Below are positions 1-7,001 of a stretch of 64,000 nt of DNA, one piece after another. Origin of the DNA: JALYNX01 sp963780755 (GTDB taxonomy: Bacteria; Actinomycetota; Acidimicrobiia; Spongiisociales; ZC4RG35). Under the pieces are notes generated by a model, which was given only the letters and a program-made list of their open reading frames with translations, did no database searches and had not been told where the DNA came from. The translations under genes were made by a program, and so were the position numbers. Each line of letters begins with the position of its first letter. The first letter of the stretch is position 1. The stretch lies in contig CAWACX010000001.1 in NCBI GenBank assembly GCA_963780755.1, positions 186,001 through 250,000 of the forward strand. Direction: 5' to 3'.

Positions 1-569
1 TCACCAACCAGTCGATGACGGGTGGGGCCAACGCCATCCTTCAGAACTCGAAGCTGCTGGCGAATTTGAAGTTCCCACGTCTGGTGCTCCTCATCTCGAG
101 CCTCATCGAGTCCGGCGTGGGCTTTCTCGCTTCCCTCGTCGTGTTCTATGCGATTGCCTGGCCTGCAGCCGGCGCTCATCCTTCGCGTTACACCCTGTTC
201 CTCTTGGTGATCTTCCCCATACAGGTGATCTTCAACCTGGGCTTGAGCTCGATCGTGGCTCGGATGGCTGTGCCATTTCGGGACATCAACAACTTCCTCC
301 CCTATGTCAACCGACTCTGGCTGTACCTGTCGCCGATCATCTGGCAGCTCTCGTTCCTCGAGGACGCCGACCCGGCGATCCGCACGTTGGTCGAGCTGAA
401 CCCGATGTTCCACATCATCGAGCTCTATCGAACTGCGTTGATCGGATATCCCGAATATCCGTTCCAGTGGGACAACCTGTGGACCGCACTGGCGTGGGCC
501 GTGGGCGTATTCCTCCTGGGGGTGGCCGGCTTTGTCCGCTACGAGACGCGAATGGTTCGCTACCTGTGA
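1..569 (+). CDS. ABC-2 polysaccharide exporter permease, 3' part (Wzm/TagG type)
   Basis: This is the C-terminal part of an inner-membrane permease for ABC-type polysaccharide export; the frame is open to the left edge, so the start lies outside the window. The visible part begins with a segment rich in Asn and Gly followed by LLANLKFPR, the pattern typical of Wzm/RfbD/TagG permeases just before a membrane helix. Four hydrophobic segments follow, including one around YTLFLLVIFPIQVIF and a final one before the basic C-terminus. It overlaps the downstream ATPase by 4 bp (GTGA at 566), so the two are probably translated together as an exporter pair. The family moves undecaprenyl-linked glycans across the membrane. 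The assignment rests on family pattern and the adjacent ATPase. Confidence 0.85.
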   Translation, partial: TNQSMTGGANAILQNSKLLANLKFPRLVLLISSLIESGVGFLASLVVFYAIAWPAAGAHPSRYTLFLLVIFPIQVIFNLGLSSIVARMAVPFRDINNFLPYVNRLWLYLSPIIWQLSFLEDADPAIRTLVELNPMFHIIELYRTALIGYPEYPFQWDNLWTALAWAVGVFLLGVAGFVRYETRMVRYL

Positions 570-1306
570 AAGGCTGGGCAATCAAGGCCGAGGAGGTAAC
601 GGTCGCATTCCGCCCCTTCGTGGAACGGAAGCCGACCTTGCGCCGAACGCTGGCCAATTTTCGGAGCAGGCAACGCGAGCTGGTGACCGCGCTCGACCAT
701 GTGAGCTTTGATGTGAAGAAAGGCGAAGCTTTCGGGATCGTCGGCCGCAATGGCGCCGGTAAGAGCACCCTGATGAGGGTCGTTGCCGGGACACTGCGCC
801 CCGACGAGGGTCGCGCCGTCAGCTCCGGCCGCACTTCGACGTTGCTTCAACTCGGGGTGGGCTTCAACAACGAGTTGTCCGGGATCCGCAACATCTACCT
901 CGGTGGGCTCGCCGCCGGCCTTCGAAGGAAGCACATAGACGAGCTATTCGACGACATCGTCGCCTATGCCGAGCTCGAGGAGGCGATCGATCGTCCCATC
1001 AAGACGTATTCGTCAGGGATGTTGTCCCGTCTCGCTTTCTCGATCGGCATGCACCTCAACCCGGACATCCTGCTCCTCGACGAGATCCTCAGCGTGGGTG
1101 ACGAGTCGTTCCGGGTCAAGAGCGAGCAGACGATGCAGGACCTGCTTGGCAGATCGGGGACCATCGTGTTCGTCTCTCACAACTTGAACAAAGTTGCCGA
1201 GTTCTGTGACCGGGCAATGTGGTTGGAGCGGGGCATGGTGCGCCACATCGGTGAGGCTGGCGATGTGGTCGACCACTACCGGGCAGCCGTGGCGTCGGGC
1301 TTGTGA
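566..1306 (+). CDS. ABC polysaccharide exporter ATP-binding protein (Wzt/TagH type)
   Basis: ATPase partner of the upstream permease. From the GTG at 566 the protein has 246 residues. It shows a Walker A motif (GRNGAGKST, about residues 60-68), an ABC signature YSSGM, a Walker B LLLDE followed by ILSVGD, and a switch histidine in FVSHNLN. The N-terminal stretch of about 45 residues before the ABC core is usual for the polysaccharide-export subfamily. I chose the GTG because it overlaps the permease stop by 4 bp and the residues upstream of it do not look conserved. The protein stops right after the ATPase domain, so it lacks the C-terminal carbohydrate-binding domain of E. coli O8/O9a Wzt. 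Its own stop overlaps the next GTG by 4 bp. Confidence 0.9.
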   Translation: MKGWAIKAEEVTVAFRPFVERKPTLRRTLANFRSRQRELVTALDHVSFDVKKGEAFGIVGRNGAGKSTLMRVVAGTLRPDEGRAVSSGRTSTLLQLGVGFNNELSGIRNIYLGGLAAGLRRKHIDELFDDIVAYAELEEAIDRPIKTYSSGMLSRLAFSIGMHLNPDILLLDEILSVGDESFRVKSEQTMQDLLGRSGTIVFVSHNLNKVAEFCDRAMWLERGMVRHIGEAGDVVDHYRAAVASGL

Positions 1307-2498
1307 TTGTGACGAGTGAATCGTCGGAGCCTCTGGTCGATCCCGCGCTGCTGGCTGCCCGGGCCAGGTTGGCAATGGTCGCCGCCGAGCTCGGCCTCGG
1401 AGTCACCATTGCCCACAGAGGATCGACCGGAATCAGAAACCCCCTTCATGCCCTTGGTCACCGTCGTGATGCCGGTGTTCAACGACGAGAAGTTCGTAGC
1501 TGCTGCCGTCGACTCGGTCCGGCGACAGACCTATCCCAATTGGGAGTGTGTGATCGTGGACGACGCGTCGGTCGACACCTCGTGGGACATTCTCCGGTCG
1601 GTCACCGATGGCGACGACCGCTTCCGAGTCGCCCGGCAGCCGAGCAATCAAGGCCCGGCAGCCGCACGCAACCGCGCGATCGAATCATCCAAAGGCGACT
1701 TCGTGGCTTTCCTCGACGGCGACGACCTCATGCTTCCTTACAGTCTCGAGGATCGGGTCGCCGCCTTGATCCCACATCGTGATGACCCGCACATAGCCGG
1801 GTCATATTCCGGTGCCCGTTTCGGGGCCGAGGAATCGAAGTTGGGAGATTTCCCGGTACGTCAGAGCGCAACCCTGCGGCCCTTTGTCGACTTCGTGATC
1901 TCCGACGGGGAATGCCCGTTCAGCATCATCGCCCCGCTCGTCGAAGTTGCCGTAATCAGAGGTGTCGGTGGTTTCGACGAGAAGATGCGCTCGGGGGCGG
2001 CCGATTGGGAGCTTTGGCATCGCATATTGCGCAATGGCCACGTCTTCGTGTCGGCACCGGTCCTCGGTGCCGTGTACCGGCAGAATGGGAGTGGGTTCAC
2101 CCGGACCAATCCGGCGTCGCACACAGCGGTCGCAGCTCGTTTGATCGGCGCCGCACACAAGAGATTCTCGAGGCGCTCATTGCGCGCCCCCACCCCGTTC
2201 CCGATGCGAGAGCCGATCGGCCACTACCGGATGATCCTCAAAGTCGCCGAGAGGGCGACCCGATTCGCTGCGATGGCCCTGGTTGACGGCAAACCCGACG
2301 AGATGATCTCGACGTTGTCGGTGCTGCAGCCCGGGTACATGGCCCCTGCTGGAAAGGCACTTGGCTGTCGGCGACTTGGTGAAGGCGGGCGCGGCGAGGT
2401 CGCTCGGAATCCTCCCAGGCCAGCTCGACACCGAGCTCGATGTCTTGTCGCCATTGGTGACCACGGTCAGAGCTGGGATGGCAGAGGCAAGCGCATGA
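1303..2498 (+). CDS. GT2 family glycosyltransferase (two frame breaks)
   Basis: A family 2 glycosyltransferase with the opening VTVVMPVFND, the acceptor-phase stretch WECVIVDDASVD and the DXD-like FLDGDD. The GTG at 1303 overlaps the ATPase stop. The reading frame changes near a run of five C at about 1434, and again near 2340. After the second change the frame reads on as PLLERHLAVGDLVKAG and ends at a TGA that overlaps the next ATG (ATGA at 2495). This rescued C-terminus resembles the same region of the GT2-DUF115 protein at 7002-9654 (LLRRHLDLEDLAGRG), which supports the reconstruction and shows the two are paralogues. It probably adds one sugar to the exported glycan. Substrate unknown. 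Confidence 0.8.
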
Positions 2499-3385
2499 CC
2501 GCGCCACGGGCCTCCATCGTCATTCGGTGCCACAACGAGGCTGACCACATCGGAAAGCTGTTCGCCGAGCTCAAACGGCAGACTTTCACCGACTACGAGA
2601 TCGTGGTCGTCGACTCCGGGTCGGATGATGGGACGCTCGACATCGTCGAAGGTGAGGATGTGGTCCTCGAGCACATTCGCAAGGAGGAATTCAGCTTCGG
2701 GCGCTCGCTCAACCTGGGGTGCCAGGCCGCTTCGGGGGAATTCTTGGTGTTCATCTCGGCGCATTGCTATCCAGAGCACGAGTCCTGGCTGGAGAACCTG
2801 ATATCGGCTTTCGACGACGACAAGGTGGCCGTGGCCTACGGCAAGCAAAGGGGCATTCCCGAATCGCACTTCTCGGAGCGCCAGATCTTCCGCCGCTGGT
2901 TCCCCGAGGAGTCGGTCCTTCGCCAGGACGGGCCCTTCTCCAACAATGCCAACGCCGCGATCCGGAAATCGCTGTGGGAGTCCCATCCATACGACGAAGC
3001 CGTGACCGGGCTCGAAGACGTGGCCTGGGCCCAGCAGGTGATGCGCGAGGGTTGGTGGGTCAGTTATCGCGCCGACGCCGGCGTGATCCACGTCCACAAC
3101 GAGACACCGAGCCAGATCCGCAATCGATACCGTCGTGAGGCGATCACCTTCCAGAAGGTCTTTCCCGGTGAGCACTTCAACGCATGGGACTTCCTGCGGC
3201 TCTCCGCAAGGAACGTGACAGCCGATGCCAGCGCCGCCCGGGCTGAGGGCATGGGACTGGCCGCAATCTGGCCGATCGTTCGCTTTCGGCTGTCGCAGTT
3301 CGCCGGCACCTACCAGGGGTTTCACATGCGACGGCCCCCTTCGAGCGATCTCAAGAAGCGCTTCTATTACCCCGAGGAACCTTGA
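2495..3385 (+). CDS. GT2 family glycosyltransferase
   Basis: A family 2 (GT-A) glycosyltransferase of about 296 residues starting at the ATG at 2495, which overlaps the previous stop. It opens ASIVIRCHNEADHIGKL, followed by EIVVVDSGSDDGTLDIV (nucleotide binding) and FGRSLNLGCQAASGEF. In the position of the DXD motif it has FISAHCYP, a variant seen in rhamnosyltransferase-like GT2 proteins, and it ends its catalytic domain with a GLEDVAWAQ acidic motif. It continues in frame with the 5' part of the preceding gene only because that gene carries a frame break; the conserved N-terminus shows it is a separate protein. Acceptor and donor cannot be told from sequence, although rhamnose is likely available since rfbA-D are in the same locus. 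Confidence 0.88.
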   Translation: MTAPRASIVIRCHNEADHIGKLFAELKRQTFTDYEIVVVDSGSDDGTLDIVEGEDVVLEHIRKEEFSFGRSLNLGCQAASGEFLVFISAHCYPEHESWLENLISAFDDDKVAVAYGKQRGIPESHFSERQIFRRWFPEESVLRQDGPFSNNANAAIRKSLWESHPYDEAVTGLEDVAWAQQVMREGWWVSYRADAGVIHVHNETPSQIRNRYRREAITFQKVFPGEHFNAWDFLRLSARNVTADASAARAEGMGLAAIWPIVRFRLSQFAGTYQGFHMRRPPSSDLKKRFYYPEEP

Positions 3386-3386
3386 G

Positions 3387-4049
3387 TTGAGCCTGGCCGG
3401 CCTGATCCCGATGAAGGGCCATTCCGAGCGTGTGCCGGGCAAGAACTTGAGGCTGATGGCGGGCAGGCCTCTGTTTCATTGGATAACGGAGACCCTGACC
3501 CGCGCAGACAACGTGGACGAGGTCGTGATCGACACCGACAGTGATGAAATCGAGGCCGCCGTCCGTGCTTCCTTTCCGGAAGTCACCATCCATCGCCGCC
3601 CCGACCACCTACACGGCGATTTCGTGCCGATGCACGACGTGGTCACCGAGGTTGCCAGGGCGCTCGGCCACGACCATCTTCTCCAGACCCATTCCACCAA
3701 CCCGCTGCTCCGCACTGAAACCGTGGAAGCCGCGGTCGAGTCCTATCTGGAGCCGGGGGAGCACGATTCGCTGATGTCGGTCACCGCCTTGCAGACCCGG
3801 TTCTTCTTCGAGGACGGCCGCCCGGTGAACCACGATCCGGCAGTGTTGCTTCGAACCCAGGACCTGGCTCCGATCCTCGAAGAGAACTCCTGTCTCTACA
3901 TTGCCCCGCGCTCCCAGGTGGTGACGACCGGCAGGCGGGTAGGGCCGAAGCCAAAGTTGTTCGCCATTCCTCGGGAGGAGGCGGTGGACATCGACGAAGA
4001 GCTCGATTTCGCCATCGCCGAGTTCCTGCTGGAGCGTGCTCATGGCTGA
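3387..4049 (+). CDS. CMP-nonulosonate cytidylyltransferase-like protein (NeuA/PtmB type)
   Basis: Probably activates an acidic sugar by transfer of CMP from CTP. The N-terminus LAGLIPMKGHSERVPGKN is the P-loop-like signature of acylneuraminate cytidylyltransferases. It is followed by VVIDTDSDEI, by LLQTHSTNPLLRTETVEAA and by a conserved late motif, and it ends with the EAVDIDEELDFAIAE stretch typical of the family. From the TTG at 3387, one base after the preceding stop codon, it would have 220 residues, close to the usual size; an ATG at 3411 is a less likely start because it would remove part of the signature. It is the first gene of a tight three-gene set with a 2-hydroxyacid dehydrogenase and an SDR. 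No sialic-acid synthase is visible in the window, so the nonulosonic acid itself is uncertain. Confidence 0.82.
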   Translation: MSLAGLIPMKGHSERVPGKNLRLMAGRPLFHWITETLTRADNVDEVVIDTDSDEIEAAVRASFPEVTIHRRPDHLHGDFVPMHDVVTEVARALGHDHLLQTHSTNPLLRTETVEAAVESYLEPGEHDSLMSVTALQTRFFFEDGRPVNHDPAVLLRTQDLAPILEENSCLYIAPRSQVVTTGRRVGPKPKLFAIPREEAVDIDEELDFAIAEFLLERAHG

Positions 4050-4977
4050 CCGGGTGTTGATCAGTTGCATCCACGTATGGTCCGACGCCGCCCAGGTCAC
4101 GGCCCGGCTCGAGGGACTCGGCCTCGAAGTCGACATCCCGCGGTTCGAAGGACAGCAACTGGACGAAGCGGACTTGCTGCCGATCATCGATCGCTATGCC
4201 GGGATCCTGGCCGGGGACGACGAGCTCAACCGCAGCGTGCTTCAGGCCGGCACCAACCTCAGGGCGATCTCGAAGTGGGGAGTCGGGGTCGATGCCATCG
4301 ACATGGTGGCTGCCGAGGAGCTGGGAATCGCGGTCCTCAACACGCCGGGAGTCTTCGGTGAGGAGCTAGCCGACTATGCGATGGGCTATCTCCACTTGCT
4401 GGCGCGACGACAGCACGAGGTGAACGAGAAGGTCAAAGCCGGGACCTGGCACAAGGTGAAGGGTCGATCCCTGGCCGGGATGACCCTGGGGATCGTGGGA
4501 ATGGGAAGCTCCGGCCGTGCCCTGGCTCGAAGGGCAACGGCGGCGTCGATGCGGGTGGTCGGTTATGACCCGTTCCCGGTGGAGGAAATGGCCGAGTTCG
4601 AGTTGGTTCCCTTCAACCACCTGCTCGCAGAGTCAGATGTGGTCTCGCTTCACATGCCGGCGTCGGATGACACCTATCACATGTTCGAGGCGGCCGCACT
4701 GGGGAAAATGAAGGACGGGGCGTGGCTGATCAACACATCACGCGGCTCGCTGGTCGATGAGGGCGCGCTTCTTTCGGCTCTGGTGGACGGGAAGATCGGC
4801 GCTGCTGCCCTCGATGTGTTCGAGCAGGAGCCAGTGGCCCCGGACAACCCGCTCCTCGGCCTGGATAACGTGATCGCCGGGTCGCACAACGGCTCCAATA
4901 CGTTCCAGGCGGTGGCCAGAACTACCCAGGCGGCGCTGGACAACCTGATCCGTGGTCTCGGCTTGGAGGAACAGTGA
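4042..4977 (+). CDS. D-isomer-specific 2-hydroxyacid dehydrogenase family protein
   Basis: A member of the phosphoglycerate dehydrogenase-like family, which interconverts 2-hydroxy and 2-oxo acids with NAD(P). The cofactor motif is GIVGMGSSGRALARR, with an acidic residue in VVGYDPFP that favours NAD. Catalytic Arg is in INTSRGSLVDEGAL, Glu in DVFEQEP and His in GSHNGSNT. Length about 311 residues is normal. ATG at 4042 overlaps the cytidylyltransferase by 8 bp; a GTG at 4036 is the alternative. The stop overlaps the SDR start by 4 bp. Placed between a CMP-sugar synthetase and an SDR, it is more likely to act on a sugar acid for the polysaccharide than in serine synthesis; that is inference from context. 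Confidence 0.85.
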   Translation: MADRVLISCIHVWSDAAQVTARLEGLGLEVDIPRFEGQQLDEADLLPIIDRYAGILAGDDELNRSVLQAGTNLRAISKWGVGVDAIDMVAAEELGIAVLNTPGVFGEELADYAMGYLHLLARRQHEVNEKVKAGTWHKVKGRSLAGMTLGIVGMGSSGRALARRATAASMRVVGYDPFPVEEMAEFELVPFNHLLAESDVVSLHMPASDDTYHMFEAAALGKMKDGAWLINTSRGSLVDEGALLSALVDGKIGAAALDVFEQEPVAPDNPLLGLDNVIAGSHNGSNTFQAVARTTQAALDNLIRGLGLEEQ

Positions 4978-5675
4978 TCGAATCTGTGATCGTCACCGGA
5001 GCCTGTGGTGGGGTGGGGTCGGCCTGTGTCACCGCTTTCCAAGAGATGGGCGCCTGGGTGCTCGGGGTCGACCGGGAAAAGGAAAGCGGTGCCGACGAGC
5101 ACCTGGTGCTCGACCTCGTCGACCCCGATTGTGGGAAGCAATTGCGTGAGCACCTCGCCGACCGGCCGCTGGACGTCCTGATCAACAACGCCGCAGTCGG
5201 ATTCGCCCTGGAGGCGACGGAAGCCGATGCCGCTACGTTCGACGAGGTCATCGCGGTGAATCTCCGCGCACCCTTCCTCTTATCCACCGCCCTATATCCC
5301 GTACTTGTCGAGAGCAGAGGCTCCATCGTCAACGTGGGGTCGGTCCATGCGGTCGCCACCGCAGCCCGAGTGAGCGCATACGCGGCATCGAAGGGTGGGT
5401 TGGTCGCGTTGACCCGAGCACTCGCCATGGAGTGGGCGCCGGAGGTGAGGGTCAACGCTGTCCTCCCAGGAGCGGTCGACACCCCCTTGCTGTCGGACGG
5501 GCTGTCACGGGCCAACATGACACTCGCCGGCTTCGGCGAGCGCCAGCCGGTCGGTCGGGTGGGAATGCCGTCCGAGATTGCGGAAGCCGTAGTCTTCCTC
5601 GCCGCCAACGGCTTCACCACCGGTGCATCCTTGGTGGTCGACGGAGGGGCTTCGGCCCGATTGAGCACCGAGTAG
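4974..5675 (+). CDS. SDR-family oxidoreductase (PtmA-like position)
   Basis: A classical short-chain dehydrogenase/reductase of 233 residues. The cofactor loop is VTGACGGVGSA, followed by NNAAVGF, a catalytic Ser in NVGSVHAVA and the YAASK pair of Tyr and Lys. The C-terminus GASLVVDGGAS is typical of 3-oxoacyl-reductase-like SDRs. GTG at 4974 overlaps the previous stop (GTGA). In Campylobacter a related SDR (PtmA) sits beside the cytidylyltransferase PtmB in the flagellar legionaminic-acid locus, so a role in modifying the nonulosonic acid or its precursor fits, but this is by analogy only. No frame breaks are present in this gene. Confidence 0.85.
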   Translation: MIESVIVTGACGGVGSACVTAFQEMGAWVLGVDREKESGADEHLVLDLVDPDCGKQLREHLADRPLDVLINNAAVGFALEATEADAATFDEVIAVNLRAPFLLSTALYPVLVESRGSIVNVGSVHAVATAARVSAYAASKGGLVALTRALAMEWAPEVRVNAVLPGAVDTPLLSDGLSRANMTLAGFGERQPVGRVGMPSEIAEAVVFLAANGFTTGASLVVDGGASARLSTE

Positions 5676-5694
5676 AGGGAGGATCGTTGTGAAC

Positions 5695-5919
5695 ATGACC
5701 AACACCCTGTTGTCGGCTCGAAGTCGGCGCGTCGCCCTGTTCCTAATGGTTGCGCTGATCGCAGTGGGATTCCTGATCTACCCGGAGAGCCTCGCCGTCA
5801 AGGTCCTCGGTGCCCTACTCACGGCTCTCGTCGGCGTGGTCCTCAAGGCGTTGTCCGAGGTTCAAGGCGAGGTCCGGCGCCGCCTTCGGCGGAGGTCCGG
5901 CGAGTCGATGAGGCGGTGA
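5695..5919 (+). CDS. Small two-helix membrane protein, unknown function
   Basis: A 74-residue protein starting at ATG 5695 (GTG 5689 is possible), preceded by the purine-rich gagggagg a few bases upstream. Two hydrophobic segments, roughly residues 11-30 (VALFLMVALIAVGFLIY) and 33-52 (LAVKVLGALLTALVGVVL), are followed by a very basic tail with seven arginines near the end. I do not recognise the family. It lies 20 bp after the SDR on the same strand, so it is probably the last gene of the operon that begins with the ABC exporter. A role in membrane assembly of the pathway is possible but not shown. Confidence 0.5.
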   Translation: MTNTLLSARSRRVALFLMVALIAVGFLIYPESLAVKVLGALLTALVGVVLKALSEVQGEVRRRLRRRSGESMRR

Positions 5920-6260
5920 TGCGATCTGGAAAGGAACGCGAGGCGGCGGCTCGGGAGGCCGGGCACCGCCTCGATCGTGTGGCGGCATCCGTTTCCACGA
6001 TGTCGGCCGTCGAGCATCCCGTGTCCAAGAAGACATCGGCCGAATCGAGATCAGCGAGAGCCCAGTGAAGAGACCCGAGTAGCCCTCGCCGCCCTGTCGG
6101 ACCGAGTCGAGAACGGTGGCGGTTTCGGGCGACGTGGCAGCCGGGTACATGGTGAGGTCGAGGCGGGGCCTCTTCGAGAATTGGGCTTCGAGCGAATCTC
6201 TTGGCGGGATCGGCCTGGTGTCGACTCCGAGCCCGGGTGAGACGAGAGGGCTGACAGGAG
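5920..6260. other. Stretch without a confident gene
   Basis: Between the small membrane gene and the conserved part of the minus-strand methyltransferase I see no recognisable protein. On the plus strand a 49-codon frame begins at ATG 5919, overlapping the previous stop (TGATG), but its composition is unremarkable. On the minus strand one frame between about 6230 and 6080 has strongly GC-rich third positions and reads like coding sequence, though it matches nothing I know. It could be the true C-terminus of the methyltransferase after another frame break. Confidence 0.3.
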
Positions 6261-6997
6261 TACTGGGACGAAGGAACCCGGCTTGGGTGGCTCCATGTCG
6301 GCGAACGGCTGTCGTTGCCAGATGGCGATTCCTGGGGTGTACCAACTGCGAAACGGGAGGTTCACCAGGTTGCCCCCGTGGCGCGCCAGGATCGTGCGGA
6401 GTGCGCCATTGACCCTCGGGTCCTCGGTCCCCTCGGAGATAAGGGCGGTGTTGTCGAAGATCACGACGCCGTCCGGACGCATGCGATGGACGACCATGTC
6501 GAACTCCTTGACAACATGGTCGTGGAAGTGGTTGCCGTCGAGAAAGGCGATCGCGACCTCGTCCACATCAGCGACGATCTCTGGAAGCACCTCAAGGCAT
6601 CCCCGCAGTAGGTCGGTCACACGCCGGAGACGCCGGCAAGCACGAACCGCCGTTTCGCCTCCTCATGGATGTCCGGATCGAGCTCGATGGTGTTGGCACG
6701 GTCGCCTTTCGCCCGGAATCGAGTATCGCCTGGCCGATCAGGATGGCGGTGGAGCCTACGTTGGTCCCGGTCTCGATGATCACGTTAGGGCGATCGGAGT
6801 CGAGGAGCATCAGGACGGTGTGATAAACCCAGCCCCAGCCAGGGTGTCCCAGGCTGCGGCCCGATCTGGTCACCCAGTCGATCTCGTCGATCACTCCGTC
6901 GTCGAGGAAGGCGACGAAGCGGCTGGGGATGATCGACCGGTCGTATTTCGTGATCCGGTAGCGGTAGTCAGGTTCGCGGACGCAGTTCTCCCGATCT
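6051..6997 (-). CDS. Class I SAM-dependent methyltransferase, CmcI/Methyltransf_24 type (frame breaks)
   Basis: The N-terminal half reads IIETGTNVGSTAILIGQAIL, the SAM-binding glycine motif of the cephalosporin-hydroxylase/Methyltransf_24 group. It continues in a second frame as IELDPDIHEEAKRRFV and in a third as FLDGNHFHDHVVKEFDMV, then GVVIFDNTAL and WYTPGIAIWQRQP. At least two frame changes fall between about 6720 and 6610. The conserved domain ends near 6262; the remaining proline- and serine-rich tail to the stop at 6051 is doubtful. No ATG or GTG is evident at the 5' end, which lies directly behind the stop of the GT2-DUF115 gene after a ggagag sequence, so the start is approximate. Probably an O-methyltransferase for a sugar of the glycan. 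Confidence 0.7.
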
Positions 6998-7001
6998 CTC
7001 C

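Noticed and set aside
1316..3385. A 689-residue double glycosyltransferase fusion
   Set aside because: The alternative frame after 2340 gives a conserved C-terminus and a stop overlapping the next ATG, so these are two genes.
2177..3442. A 421-codon minus-strand frame opposite the second GT2 gene
   Set aside because: The plus strand encodes an unambiguous GT2 domain, and the antisense protein has no recognisable motif.
5919..6068. A 49-codon plus-strand frame overlapping the stop of the small membrane gene
   Set aside because: Start overlap is suggestive, but the peptide has no hydrophobic or conserved feature and composition is neutral.
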